From positions 19,106,265 to 19,166,264 of the forward strand of contig NC_092573.1 of assembly GCF_037975245.1 (NCBI RefSeq): a DNA stretch of 60,000 nt, read 5' to 3'. The notes under the pieces were generated by a model. It saw nothing but the letters and a program-made list of their open reading frames with translations, did not search any database and was not told the origin of the DNA. Position numbers and translations under genes: made by a program. Each line of letters opens with the position of its first letter. The first letter of the stretch is position 1. Source of the stretch: Apostichopus japonicus (Eukaryota > Echinodermata > Holothuroidea > Aspidochirotida > Stichopodidae). Below are positions 38,625-51,714 of the stretch, one piece after another.

Positions 38625-39392
38625 CACTAGATCCAGATCTGATCCTGATGTCGAGATCAGAACCGGATCAGATCAGATCCTCCTACTTTGACCAGGATCT
38701 GATCTTGATGTTGAGATCAACCAGCTGTAGTGGTAATGCATATGCACCTACATCCATGGTGACTCGAGATATCGGGCTATTTGACCTCGAGCCCAGTGTA
38801 TCGTTGTGTGTCTCACAGGAATATTTGAGTGGTGAACTGCCTTATTCATTCATGTAATCGCAGCATAATGATGAAGTTTTATAGCCCTGTTTAGTATTTC
38901 TCGGCCATCAAAGAAACTCACATTTCATGCCATCGTGGGTTTTTTCCGTTGAGTAACTTTCGTGGTAATTCTCTGTGCTTCGCTGATTTTCCTTCTGTGC
39001 TTCCAAGGTACATTATTCAGCACATACATTTGCACATTTGCTGTGGCAATTAATTTAGTCTTTGTTATGTTTTTCTTCTGTAAAGGTATTTCGCTGTTGT
39101 TCTGATGTCAGTACAATGTACAAGAGTACATACATTCTTGTATCAAATGTGTTCAAGTACGGTACTGTAGCGCATGCACAGCTAACAGCAACCATGGCAA
39201 CGTCACTGCTTTATTTCGCAATCTGAGCTTTCACAAAAGACACTCCCAGTCCCATAATACTAGCAACAGCCATTGAGAGACTTGGGATGGTCTGAGTACG
39301 ACTTGGTTTAAAGGTTTCCTAGACAACGTTTTATGATACCCTGGAAAATAACAAGGGCAGATGACATTGGTGGATCTGATCCAGATCTAGTG
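38625..39392. mobile_element. MITE-like element with 21-bp terminal inverted repeats
   Basis: The left end CACTAGATCCAG...GATCC (38625-38645) and the right end (39372-39392) are inverted repeats matching at 18 of 21 positions. Both are flanked by TA (38623-38624 and 39393-39394), consistent with a Tc1/mariner-type TA target duplication. Subterminal direct repeats (gatctgat-c/t-ttgatgttgagatca) lie at 38636-38660 and 38696-38720. The 768-bp interior shows no transposase, so it is non-autonomous. The CACTA start could also suggest a CACTA-type element, but the expected 3-bp duplication does not match. Confidence 0.65.
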
Positions 39393-39493
39393 TAGAACCA
39401 CCCTTCAAATCACTCTCTGAAGTCCTTTGAGGAATGTCTGATTGCCCACTCTGGACTAATTACCTGCACAATCCCTAATTCACACAGAGTGTG

Positions 39494-39836
39494 ACATATT
39501 CGAACTAATATTTGGTTTTTTACCCACTCATCAGCAGCACATTTAGCAAAACAAAATGTTGCCCACCATTCATTTGACAACTTGACACAAAAATAAAAAG
39601 TGGGTGAAAATATTCAAACTAATATTTGGTTTTTTACCCACTCATCAGTAGCACATTTAGCAACAAAATGTTGCCCACCATTCATTTGACAACTTGACAC
39701 AAAAATAAAAAGTGGGTGAAAATATTCAGACTAAATATTTGGTTTTTTACCCACTCATCAGTAGCACATTTAGCAACAAAATGTTGCCCACTATTCATTT
39801 GACAACTTGACACAAAACTAAAAAGTGGGTGAAAAT
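39494..39836 (+). repeat. Triplicated 113/114-bp unit
   Basis: Three near-identical head-to-tail copies start at about 39494, 39608 and 39721. Each contains tttggttttttacccactca, ttagcaa, aaaatgttgcccac and aaaaagtgggtgaaaa. Acccact near the start and agtgggt near the end of each unit are complementary, so each unit can fold on itself. Confidence 0.92.
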
Positions 39837-42527
39837 TGTGAAAATTTAAACCTGAGGACTATCATTGAATATTTCCATGTCCTTATAAACAAAGAATCAA
39901 ACAGCCTTTGTTGTACATTACAATTTCTTTATATCACAAGTCTTAATTATTTTTTCTATTTATTAATTTTTTTGGGGGGTTGTACAATGCAATTTCTTTA
40001 TATCACAAGTTCAGAATATTTTTCTATTTTTATTTTTTTTTATGATTGGGGGGGGGATTTCTTTATCAACAAATTACTAGGTTTTGATATTGCATAATTT
40101 CAATTTATTTTTTCTATCATCACCAGACGAGCTATTAAATGTTTTACAATTGTGCATGGACAGAAACCAATTCCTCCTGCTTGAAGATAATTTGGACAGA
40201 TGCAAGGATAAGAAATAGTGGAATCAACAATTTACAAGAAGATAATAAATGGAAACTTACAAGGAAGTGTTGACAGAGGAAAGATACAGTTGGCAAGAAC
40301 AGGTTCAAAACCTATTCTGCCAATGAATTTTTTGTTCTTCAAAATAAAAAAAAGGGAAAATTGTGTTTTATCTTTTACTTCTTCTTCTTCAAATTTTTTT
40401 TTTTCATCTCTATCTCTCTCTTCATTTTCTTGAGGAACAAACATTTGTGCTCCAGAACAAGCCTATTAAAAGACAACATCAACACAAAAAAAGGTACCTC
40501 CCAGCTGAAAATAACTTGCTCTTTAGCTTTGACCTAACCTTATCATTCCAGATTTCAACTCTGGTCCAGGATTTAGGAATATAGTGAAGTAATAATAATA
40601 CAGTGGAAGTTTATAGTACTTCTTCACTTTCTGGAATTCTTGTGGTTGACAAGATGTATGTTATCCCTGACCTAGGGAACATTCCTCTTGTCTCTCCAGT
40701 AATAATTCTCTCTCTCTTTAAAAGCTATAATTCTCTCTCTAACTCTTGTCTCTCTTTGACTCAGAGGAACACCTCAGATAGCCCGCATATGTAAGCTTTG
40801 AGGTTTAAGGCTAAAACACAGTTATGACTAGCTTTGTTTGCATATTAACAAAGACCTTTCAACAAAAACTTGTTAGTATATTTTTCCTCCACTAAACCAC
40901 CACTCCCCCCCCCTCCTTTTTTCCCCTCCATTTCCTTACATTTCCTTTCCTTTCCTTTAATTTTCTTTTTTGTCTTTCTCCCCCCCCCCCCCATTTTTGT
41001 TTCCTTCCCACAAACTTTGAAAAGGTTAACAATATGGAAGCGAACACACACAGATGGCACCACTTTATTTATCTCTGGTTTTGTCTTATCTTTACAGATG
41101 ATGTCAAAACAAAACTTGCCATGATTTAGCAGATATATACACTGGGACAAAAATCTGTGGTTCCTCAGAACAATAAACTGTGAATACGAGGAGCACACTG
41201 CCATTCTATCTCTCTTGGTTTCTCTCTCCAACTCTCTTTCTCTCTCTTGGATGTTGTGGCATTATATACACTTACAGTTGGGACAGATCAGCCAAAACTG
41301 CTCTTTCAGTAGTTCATGCCTTAGTTTCCTATTTTTTTTTTTTATTATCTTTTTTTTATATTTTTTTTTTATAATTTCCTGAATTTCTCTTTCGATTGTT
41401 TCTTCTTTATTTTTATTATTTTTTTTTGGGGGGGGGGAGGGAAGATTTGTTCAGAATACCAAACACCAAACAAGTTTAAAAAATACTAGTATTTTATTCT
41501 CACTCTCTTATCTTTAGTCATTAAAAATAAATATCAATCTTTTCCGTCTTTTTTTTTCTTTTTTTTTCCAAAGTGCCTTGGAGACTGTCTTGGGTTTAAT
41601 CAATTAATTGCAATCTTATTTGATCCGATTTGAGGGAAGGTTTGTAGTACTGTATGGACATTGTGAAACGCAACTAGGGTATCATTTTCTGGGATTTGCC
41701 AATCCTGTTTAAGCATGAGAGAGCAAAAATGATCAAATTAATACACAGATGTCAGCAATAGCCTAGGAGAGATAAAAATATTATTTTAAAAAAAGGGAAA
41801 AATTGGAGAATGTACAGTAAACTCAGAGGAGCCTTGCAACGGAAACTACCCACACAACTCTTGCCAACTTCCTAAGAGTTCAATCTTCACGAATACATAT
41901 CATGATAAACCTGACATGTAGAAATCACCAATTGATCTTAACGGTGGTGTTTGTCTCCACGCAGTGACATTTAAGGTATCGAGAATAAATTATCAAAATT
42001 TAACTAGATTGTTTCTCTCTCCCCCCCCCCCCAATCCTTCCTCTGTTGGCTCCTCTTCAATGAGGGCATTCGCTTTATTGTCGATTCTAGCTAATACTCA
42101 TCAAAATGGAAACGTCATACACACCCCAGACTGGGCTCTCAATTTTTATCATTTGTCTTAATTAAAAGGTTCTTTCGATAGTTACATTGGCCTCGATACC
42201 CAACCATCAAACCTCACAGATGGCATTTATGAAAGCCATAGTCTGTAAATCTATTGTTTTGCTTCAAACCAAAGTCTCCCCCCTCTCTCCGCTCACTTCC
42301 GTCTTTCATGTGACATTTGTTTTCAAATCAAAAGAGCAGCTTTGGGAAGGAGATAACAGAGAGAGGTTTAATGTGATGAGCAACTAACATTTATCTTGCA
42401 AGCCTAGTTCCTTGTCAAAGGGGACCACCATGAAGATATGCTGTAAATCACTGTTATATGTACCATCGATGCAAACATGGATACCACAATCTTTCGGTGT
42501 CTCTCTCTAGACCTGAACCTGATTCAC

Positions 42528-42722
42528 ATAGTATCATACAACAATAATATTGTATCATAATAATATAATATAGAACATCCACAATAATATTTTTGCATAT
42601 ATAGTATTACCCCAAATCACATAATATCATACAATAATATTGTATCATAATGATACAATATGAAAAAATTCATATAGTACTATTTTGTTGCATATAGTAT
42701 TACCCGTTTATATATATAGTAT
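42528..42722. repeat. AT-rich direct duplication with 25-bp palindrome
   Basis: A ~90-bp segment (cacata-n-tatcatacaa, aataatattgtatcataat, gcatatatagtattac) occurs twice. The second copy contains a perfect palindrome, ATATTGTATCAT-A-ATGATACAATAT (42637-42661). Confidence 0.8.
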
Positions 42723-45689
42723 TAACAGCTTTCGGTTCAAATATTAACCCTTTCGAAATGTAAAATGAAACTTAACTTTACAAAATCTACAATATCAACG
42801 ATGAAATCATGACTGAAAAACAATCAGGGTTCATGGAGAAACTCAGTTCGTTAACGACGATTGTGTTGTCAATCACGAATCACACCTGTTTCGGACGTGA
42901 CAGAGAATACCTTGAGTCCTGGATACTGATTGGCCAAATTAAACAAGATGTTAAAGTTAGGTAGCCTCGTCTGGTAAGCGAGAATGTTCAGAACATACCG
43001 TGGAATATACCAGAGGCCTAATGCAGGATTAATCTGCCTATGGAAAAGAATCTTTATGGATGATAGGATGAATGCCAGTAGAACTTAAAATACTAGCTTT
43101 ATCACTTCATGCATTGGCAGGTACTAGTTCATGTAGTGTAAGATTCAGTTTATAATATCAATACATAGTATAGTACAGTACAGTACAGTATATTGTATAG
43201 GCTGAATGCATGATTCAGATTACAAGTAGTAGTAAAGTACATCAATGCATTTGTTATTGTCTGATGTTACGTGACAGATAAGATGATATTTGATTGGTTG
43301 AGTTTAAAATATGAATGAGAAAAGTGTGGTTTGAATGCATATAATTGTTTGGGTGAACAAAACTGTCAATTTTTATGGAAACGCTAATCATTCTTCAACC
43401 ACGGTTCGCCCAGCAAAAATTATGCCACAGAATATCTCTCTTTCATCAATCGCAAGTTGCTGATACGTAAGTGACAATGGAATGCTAAAAATTCCGGATA
43501 AATGCAATATTCACCTTTATTGCTACACTATCACAATATGATGTGATACCATGTACATACTCTACCACCGAAAGAACTTCAAAGAAGGAAATTTTACCGA
43601 TTAAACAAAATCATCTGTTGACTTAAGTCAGCCAAACTTGTACTAGTTAGAAGCAATACGAATAACTTAAGTGGAGAAAGTTACCAGAGATTTATCAGCA
43701 AATCTTAGAAAACAGACTCTTGGGGCAATGCGTTACTATATATGGGGAATTTCTTCAGGGCCATGTAGCAGGGTTGCTGTGAGCCACTGGACAAGTTACT
43801 ACCTGGGGCCACCTAGATATAACCACAATGAAATGGAAAAACTATATAATATACATAAATATATATCACTTTTCGATGAAGTCTGATAATGATTCAGGTT
43901 GGTTTTGCTGCTTGCTCAAGGCCCTGTAGTATAAAGTACAATGACAAGACATCATGGTTGTTTATTTGAGGTCCCTGCAAATAGTGTCTCCAAGAAAAGT
44001 CCCCAGTGAGAAATTCAAATTAGGTAGACACTTCACAAATCGCAATACCACCACTCTCTCATAATTATCAAAGCAGAGAAGGTGATAATCAAGGTTTATT
44101 TTTAGCATCGTGCAGCAAGTTCACAGCTAATCCAAGGACACTTTCCTTCATCACATAAATTATGTATTTACAAAGGCTGGATTTTTTAAGCTCTGGTCTG
44201 GATGACAAAGTTAATTTTAACAACCAGACATTTTCTGGAACTTTCATCATTTGTATACAGTCAGTGCATGACAAATGTTGCTGTCTGTGCGGGAGGAAAA
44301 TGCCCTCTTCGAAAATTTGTGAGAGCTTCATTCTTGCATATTTTATTTCATTTTTCCAACAACAAGAAAGAGTAAACACATTCATTTTTAGGAAAGGTGA
44401 AATGACCACATTGCATACTCTCAGGCTATAGATATATACTGCATGGATCTTGATTCACGATATTTTGTCATTTCTAACTCAAGACGGAAGAACAGGGAAA
44501 CCCTACAAGAGGATGGTGAAATCAAATTGAATGAAATTCACATTAGTCCCCTAATGACTTTCGCTTGTCAACAGTACCAGAGCAGTCTTGGTTTACCACA
44601 CACAACTGGAAAACGGGGCTTGTACTGTAAGTATAATTATGCAAGTATAATTATGTTATTTTAGTTTGAGTAAACACAGGTTTCATAACATGATCTTATC
44701 AGACAGTATTGCATCTAGACAATATTGAATTATCTGGAAGTTTCCTTTGTCCATGCCTACAAAGGTCAGCTCAACTTTAAACTGTTTCTGGGGGATATGA
44801 GGACCTCATATCCACTGCACTCGTTATCTATAATTTCCAGTTTCCTATGAATTTTCATTTTTATTTTTGTCTTTTTTTATCTCCCCAGATGAAACTGTTG
44901 CTATTAAATAGTACATTTCTTCTCATGAATGTTTTGTTGTCATGACAACAACAATTGCATGGAGACCCAAAAACTCAATAATTACTGAAAATGAAAAACA
45001 ACAAACATTGTCAAACAGATTGCATAACTCACTATCTGATGGAGGAAGTAATTGCTATAGAAAAATATAAAAGGTACTAGTTGATGTCTGTTGCTTTTCC
45101 AATCTAAATAATATGCTCTCAAATGATTGATTCTATTGCTTTCCAATCTAAAATGGCATACACTGCCATCTTTAATGAAGGTATCCACCAAGCTGGTGTG
45201 GTCCATACAGCAAATCAATAGGTCAGTGACCCGTAGCTATAAACCAGTAACTTTCACCAGACGAGAACTTGTGCTGGGTATAAAATGGCTATGCAACACT
45301 CAATCCCTGAATCATGAACACTGCATTATTACAATCTGACAATACTTTGAATTGTTTTTAGAATATGACCTTGTAACATATATATCTTCTCTAGCATGGG
45401 AGTTGAGTGGGTGCTGCACTGCTGCTGATTTTTTAACAATGGCTATATAACTTATCAATAGAAACTAATAGTTATGGCACTCAAATGATGGAATCTTTGA
45501 AGAAGAATGTTGAAATTGTGGGGGATATTACTTCATAAAGATTCGATTTCTAAACATTCCACACAATGCAAAGCATTATAATGAAAGCTTAGAGTGGAGG
45601 CAAACCACTGTCACCAGTCAACCGTCGTTTATAGAGACTAACACCCTTGGCAATCAAAGGATATCTTCCCTATTGATTACTGCAGTTTT

Positions 45690-45740
45690 CATACCGCCGC
45701 AAAAATCGGAAGAATACCGCCGCAAAATCAGAAGAATGTC
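45690..45740 (+). repeat. 23-bp tandem repeat
   Basis: ataccgccgcaaaaatcgga and two diverged copies follow each other. Confidence 0.75.
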
Positions 45741-47427
45741 GCCAAAAAACGTGTAGAAAGGGCTTTCTTTTATGATTCTGAAAACAGTTGTTTGTTAGAG
45801 CAATCACTTCCTCTCGAGAAACAACAACAATAACAACCTGCAATCCTATTCTTCCTTCTTTGTTCATCATCCCTGGAGGGCAGAATGCAACATAATAAAA
45901 ACAACCTGGTTGATTGTTTTACCTTGAGTATGCTAAATGTTGATATCGAATATCTGTTTTGTGTCCTTGAGAATCAGAACAAACCCATCAAAATATTTCT
46001 AGTGTTACCAGTTATTATTGCACAGCAACAGGAATTGAGAGGGCTTTTAAATTTTTTTTTTTTTTTTTCAAGCTCGAGGGGTATAATATCAGCAAGAACT
46101 GAGGAGGCTGGGCCATCAAGTGTGAGGTATTCAAACTAGACGAATTGGACGAGCTGTTTCTTGACATAATACCCTCCACTGGAAAATGGTTGGCTTGTGT
46201 TCTATAGAGTAAAACAAATTAATCTTGCATTAAAAAGTCATGACAATTTTCAAAACTTGAAATCCCAAATATTAGATAGTTTTATGACTGCTACAACACT
46301 ATCCGACCTCCAGGTCGACCTTCAATTTCTCTGTCTTTTCTTCCAAATCTACATTTCTGAAAATGTGATTTTCTTTTCTTATTATGCAACCCATTAAGTA
46401 ACATACAAATGCATATCTCTAACTGGAAATTGCTTTAGACAGTCTAACATTTTGAGTAGCTGTTTTTCAGTTTTCAAGAACCCTAAGTAATAAGTATGCT
46501 TTGATAGCATTCTGCCCACAAAAAACAAAAACAAAAGACCTTTCTAAATGATGTAAAAAGACTTCATCAATATGGCTTGACATTTTAATTGATCTTGGAT
46601 CAGCTTAAGTGGACAATTTCTAGCTGAACAAACATTCATATCCATGTGTATTGAGACTTCACAAGAAATCTCTGTAGAAACCAAAAATTCCATCAACATT
46701 TATAAACAAAGTTGTCTAGGAATCATATATATTCTAGAGCCACTTAACAAGTATGCCTTGTAGAGGAGACATTGTCAAAGTTCAACCAGATAACAGGTAA
46801 AAAGTGACAAACAAGCTTTATGTATCTCAACTGTAGACTAAAGGCAGACACAATCATGTACTTCAGACTGGATTGGGGGGGGGGGCAGAAAAATTCTCTT
46901 AGTTTCATGTAAGTCAATAAATGAAGCATGGTTATCATACCAGTTAAATTGTTTTGTGGCTAGCCTAGATATAGAAGCCAAGGAGCGTGATGAGTAACCT
47001 GTACCAGACTACTAAGTACTACTGTAAGAAGCTACAACATTCTACATATTTTGTTGCCATTTTTAGCTTTATTTGACAGACTATCACAAATCAAGATTCT
47101 ACACCAGAAATTCCTGCAGAATCACTACATTCACCTGGGTGGGTTCTTTTACGTGTGATGATGATGATGAACTTACCTGTCTCCTCAAAACTGTAGCGAC
47201 AAGTTTGTCCTTCGGCAAGCAGCTTTTAACAAACACTCATGTTAAACTCATTACATATTTGCCAGGCTTTAATAACCTTCAAGTCAAACCGTTGGATGTG
47301 TTTCCCTCACAGCCTACAAGAGATACAGCCGAGAACAACTACGTCCCATACATGTGAGTAGGATGAGATGGATAGCTCTTGCCCAGAATGTTTTCACATT
47401 CAACATTACGAGAGAAGAAGGCATTGT

Positions 47428-48412
47428 GGTATCAGATCCCCCTTGCGGTATCACATCCCCCTTGCAGTATCAGATACCTCCTTGTGGTATCAGATCCCCT
47501 TGTGGTATCAGATCCCCCTTGCAGTATCAGATCCCCATTGGGGTATCAGATCCCTAATGTGGTATCAGATCCCCCTTGGGGTATCAGATCCCCATTGTGG
47601 TATCAGATCCCCCTTGCAGTATCAGATCCCTAATGTGGTATCAGATCCCCCTTGTGGTATCAGATCCCCATTGTGGTATCAGATCCCCCTTGTGGTATCA
47701 GATCCCCCTTGCGGTATCAGATCCCCCTTGCGGTATCAGATCCCTAATGTGGTATCAGATCCCCCTTGTGGTATCAGATCCCCATTGTGGTATCAGATCC
47801 CCCTTGTGGTATCAGATCCCCCTTGCGGTATCAGATCCCCCTTGTGGTATCAGATCCCCATTGGGGTATCAGATCCCCCTTGTGGTATCAGATCCCCCTT
47901 GTGGTATCAGATACCTCCTTGTGGTATCAGATCCCCTTGTGGTATCAGATCCCCCTTGGGGTATCAGATCCCCATTGTAGTATCAGATCCCCCTTGTGGT
48001 ATCAGATCCCCCTTGCGGTATCAGATCCCCCTTGTGGTATCAGATCCCCCTTGTGGTATCAGATCCCCCTTGTGGTATCAGATCCCCCTTGCAGTATCAG
48101 ATCCCCCTTGCAGTATCAGATCCCTAATGTGGTATCAGATCCCCCTTGTGGTATCAGATCCCCCTTGTGGTATCAGATCCCCATTGGGGTATCAGATCCC
48201 CATTGGGGTATCAGATCCCCTTGCAGTATCAGATCCCCATTGGGGTATCAGATCCCCATTGTGGTATCAGATCCCCCTTGTGGTATCAGATCCCCCTTGT
48301 GGTATCAGATCCCCCTTGCGGTATCAGATCCCCCTTGCGGTATCAGATCCCCATTGGGGTATCAGATCCCCATTGTGGTATCAGATCCCCCTTGCGGTAT
48401 CAGATCCCCCTT
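47428..48412 (+). repeat. 19-bp minisatellite, about 50 copies
   Basis: The unit is ggtatcagatcccccttgt, with recurring variants (ccccattgggg, ccctaatgtg, acctccttgt, cccttgc). Since 19 is not a multiple of three, the three frames merge into one set of peptides and a spurious long open frame covers 47368-48507. On the gene (minus) strand each unit has GGGGG, placing about 50 G-runs 356-1340 nt downstream of the exon 2 donor at 48768. Confidence 0.95.
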
Positions 48413-48768
48413 GCATTCTCAAATGTGAAGAAGGCTTTAGTACTTCATCATTATTCTGTTTCCGATCAGTATCATCATGCTGTGATGTGGTCCTATTCTG
48501 TGGGTGATCGCTGTCGGTATTTAACGCAACACCTCCTCTTTGATCGGTGGTGCTGTTTGCAACCATGTTTACCGTGTTCAAATTCATAGCCTATATAGCA
48601 AGATTAAAAGTCTGACTTTCTGTCAAATCAACCTCACCTTGAGAGATCTCCATCTTTCTCTCTCACAAATTTTTTTTAAACCCCACAAAGGCCATAGTCC
48701 ACCACTGACTCTTTGTGTTACAAAACTAAATATTGAAAAAAAAATGTAAAAATAAAATAAGGACTCAC

Positions 48769-49320
48769 TTCTCTGACAATCTTCATTACTCCAACAAAGT
48801 GCTTTGACAGACCCATGTGGAAGCATCTTCCTGCATCTCTGCTTTTCCATACCTGGACAGTGGTTGGCACATTCGCTCACACGTTTGTTTTCCGTGACGA
48901 TATTATTCTCTTTGTCTTCGATGTTCATGATAGAGTCCCAATCGATGGTGTCGATGTAGCAGAGTTTGAAGTTTTTCTCAATTCGGATAGCCCCCCGGGA
49001 TATTCTAGTCAGGCTCTTGAGCCCGATGGTTTCCAATGCGTACATCTCATAGATGACCAGAGCATAGTTGAACATCAACTTCTCTCCTCCGATCACTGCC
49101 AAGTTGGGAAAAAGCTGCGAAAACGAAGTCAAATTCGTGACCCGGTACGCGAGAAAGAAACCTGTTATCTCTCGGAGTTTCGGATACGACAGATCCTGGT
49201 AGTCTTTTGGGTCGGCATGATCGATTAACACGAACGATAAGGAACCCTCGATCACTCTGCAATTGTCTAGAAACTCGAGATTTCTGGGATCGTTTCGGAC
49301 ATCAATATCTCCGATGCACA
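48769..49320 (-). CDS. INSR: Receptor exon 2: L1 ligand-binding domain and start of cysteine-rich region
   Basis: This 552-nt exon has an acceptor TTTTGCAG at 49321 and a donor GTGAGT at 48768, phase 1 at both ends. It encodes the L1 leucine-rich beta-helix domain, half of the insulin-binding surface outside the cell. Family landmarks in order are CIGDIDVRND (human CPGMDIRNN), NCRVIEGSL, LSYPKLREITGF, LFPNLAVIGGEKL, FNYALVIYEM and RIEKNFKLCYIDTIDW. The cysteine-rich region follows, with CANHCPG, RCRKM, CWSNEDCQ. One N-glycosylation sequon (NLT) is present. From memory, human INSR exon 2 has essentially the same length and limits, so this exon is conserved as a unit. No frameshift or stop is seen. 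It is by far the clearest coding sequence in the window. Confidence 0.97.
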
Positions 49321-50577
49321 CTGCAAAATAAAAAAAGACAAAATTCACTTAGAAGATTAGAAGTCACTGGCAGAAAACATTTGAAGCAGAATAAAATTTA
49401 TGATCTTTCTGATATATTTTATTTAAGTGAGATAATAGCAGAGGAAATGTAATTCCTTTTGCAAGGAAGAGAGAAGGGCATTAGTCATGGGTTAAACTTC
49501 ATCCAGCATATAAATTTTAAATATGACGTCAATTTTCATTGAACACACTGCACAATCCATTGCAGCTGATGTAAGTAAACTCCCATGCATATTATGCTGT
49601 GATAATACCCTCATGTTACACCAGGACCCTGCCCATATCAAAATGGAGATAATGAATGATCAGTTCCCCAGTGTGAAGACAGGAGAAATCACAACAAGCT
49701 CCACCCCCCCCATTCCCCACCCAACTCTGCTCATGCCCGCCAATGTCAAGACCGTGGAGATTAAGCTACGTATGACACTTGCCAACATTCCCCTTGTTAA
49801 TACCAAATTTATAGAGTAGGATACAGCAAAGTTTGGTACAACATTACTGATAAACTGACACTTTTCATTCATAAAAAGTTTCACCAACGTATTTAGTACT
49901 TCTTATCTTTACTTAAAGGTATTGTTCATTACTGCTGCCACTCAGCAGATTTACTGAAGGCAGGCTGCATTGCGCATCGATCCCAAACTCAGTGTTCGCC
50001 AAGCAACTGATCATGAATTGCTGTGCATTCTATTTGATCCTGTGCTCCGTAGCACACTCCAAGCTTGCGATTCACCAAAAAGGAAATTGAGGTTTGTTTA
50101 CAACCTTAAAGTGGGAAATGTACAGAGCTGCTTTTGATGTCTGCTGCTATTGCGTCCAATTACGCACATGACAAACAACATAGCGAGTAAAATGTCATGG
50201 CAATGACAATGACAAATAAGTCAAGTCAACAAATATTTTTAATTATGCATATCAAATTCGTGCGTGGAATGCTGAGCATGGGTCAACCCTGAACTGCATT
50301 AACATTATAGATTTAGTACCACCAAGTGAGGGCTCCGATATATAGTTAGTCTATTGCAGGTTTCAAATCATGCTTTCTGAATCGGTGTTTACACAAGTCT
50401 CAGATCAGATTATTCATGTTCAAGTGCTAACAGGGCCTCAGTTAGTGCTAACAAACACACAAGGATCTAACATGTGATCATAAATACTTCAGCGACTTAT
50501 CATGACCAGGAAAAGCAGCTATTTAGCCAGACCAGCAGTGCCGTATTGGATAGGAATGCAAAGCATGATATGTTACA

Positions 50578-50775
50578 GCTGATGCAGCCCGGCTGCAGGA
50601 TGCTGCAGCCCTCTCAGTGTCCTACTGAGCTGACACAGTGCAAGGTTCGATGCACACTGTTGTAAATGCTCATATATGTATGTGCCCACTCTGGGCGGCA
50701 CTGGGTGGCCCCGCCCAGCACTAAAAATTACCGCCCAGCACTGTCTTAAAAATCGTGAATCCCGCCCAGCACTAT
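50578..50775 (+). repeat. Cluster of stem-loops and CCGCCCAGCAC repeats
   Basis: Successive perfect stems are GGCTGCAG-GATG-CTGCAGCC (50591-50610), CTCAGT-gtcct-ACTGAG (50613-50629) and GTGCA with TGCAC (about 50638-50655). Next come CTGGGCGG (50691-50698) paired with CCGCCCAG (50711-50718), and two further copies of ccgcccagcact at 50731 and 50762. GC-rich against an AT-rich background. Unknown nature. Confidence 0.7.
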
Positions 50776-51689
50776 TTTCATCTAAAATCCCGACATTCCT
50801 AACAATTTATTACACACAAAAAAATTTTAAAATGTTAATTGTTAGCAAAACTAGTGTATGTGCTTAGGACTTTGATTGACCATACCCCACTCTTAACCCC
50901 CCAAATCCAATACAAAACGCGCACCTTAATGGCTTTAGGATGGTAAGTTCCGGAAGGAGGTGGTTTTGTGACCTTAAATAGGATCATTGGGGGGGGGTAA
51001 GGGAGCAGTGCAAGAATGTTACCAGTTATTAGGCTAGGTAGATAGGTGTGCATAGGTAAAGGAGGAGACAGGTGAGGAGGAGTGAAGTAAATCAATCTAT
51101 CATGATTTGTACCATGATACTAAACGGCAATAAATTCCAGCAAGGACATTCCTAGGATGAAATCAGTCAGTTTTCACTGAATATTTTAAGGTTCGTGACC
51201 TTTAAATAATGACTTGTTAAACAGGGAATAAAAATCTCCAGATGTCTGATTTGGGAGTGAATCTGGAATGTTTTTCACAACTGTTTTTTTTTTTTTTCTT
51301 TTTCTTCTCTCTCTCTCCACCTCTTGTTTTTGTTCCTTTCTGTTTTCGTAGGAAGAAAACGAACCACTGCGAGAGCTAAATATAACCCGGCAATATTCAT
51401 AAATTATGAAGGATTCTTCTTAAGTTCCTTTAAACAGGTGTACACACTGCACCAATACTCTTGGCCCAAAACAAAATTCTTTGATTGCACTAAAGGGAAA
51501 AACAAACCTATAAACAACCACACTGGCTGCAAATGAAACTTGGCTTTGATAAATATACCCTGTCATGGAGTTGCCTAGGTGACAGGTAATCAACTGTGCC
51601 CAATAGATTACTGTTGGTTATATGTCCCATAAATTAATGACAACCCTACACTCCTCGAGTAATCCTTGTCTTTGTAAATATTACGGATG

Positions 51690-51714
51690 CCTCTCTCTCT
51701 CTCTCTCTCTCTAC
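51690..51714. repeat. (TC)n microsatellite
   Basis: An uninterrupted ctctctctct tract. A (GAA)n run follows at about 51885-51906. Confidence 0.85.

Larger units (their letters stand above)
12386..48768 (-). other. Intron 2 (36.4 kb)
   Basis: This long intron follows the L1 exon. Elements listed separately are the SINE at 13062, LINE tail at 16306, minus-strand LINE tail at 21965, purine tract at 22367, 15-bp minisatellite at 23509, tandem duplication at 30476, composite repeats at 37588, MITE at 38625, 113-bp triplication at 39494, AT palindromes at 42528 and 19-bp minisatellite at 47428. Between these I see AT-rich unique sequence with many homopolymer and pyrimidine tracts (for example 13710-13760, 14715-14765, 18788-18890, 40905-41000 and 41330-41430). 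Open frames in it (for example 18334-18762, 18842-19276, 29150-29566 and 40845-41231) resemble no protein I know and are low-complexity in part. Confidence 0.75.

Noticed and set aside
47368-48507. Long open frame of 379 codons on the plus strand
   Set aside because: It is read entirely through the 19-bp minisatellite; overlapping frames give the same shifted peptide (WYQIPLVVSDPPCGIRS), as expected for a stop-free 19-bp repeat, and no family resembles it.
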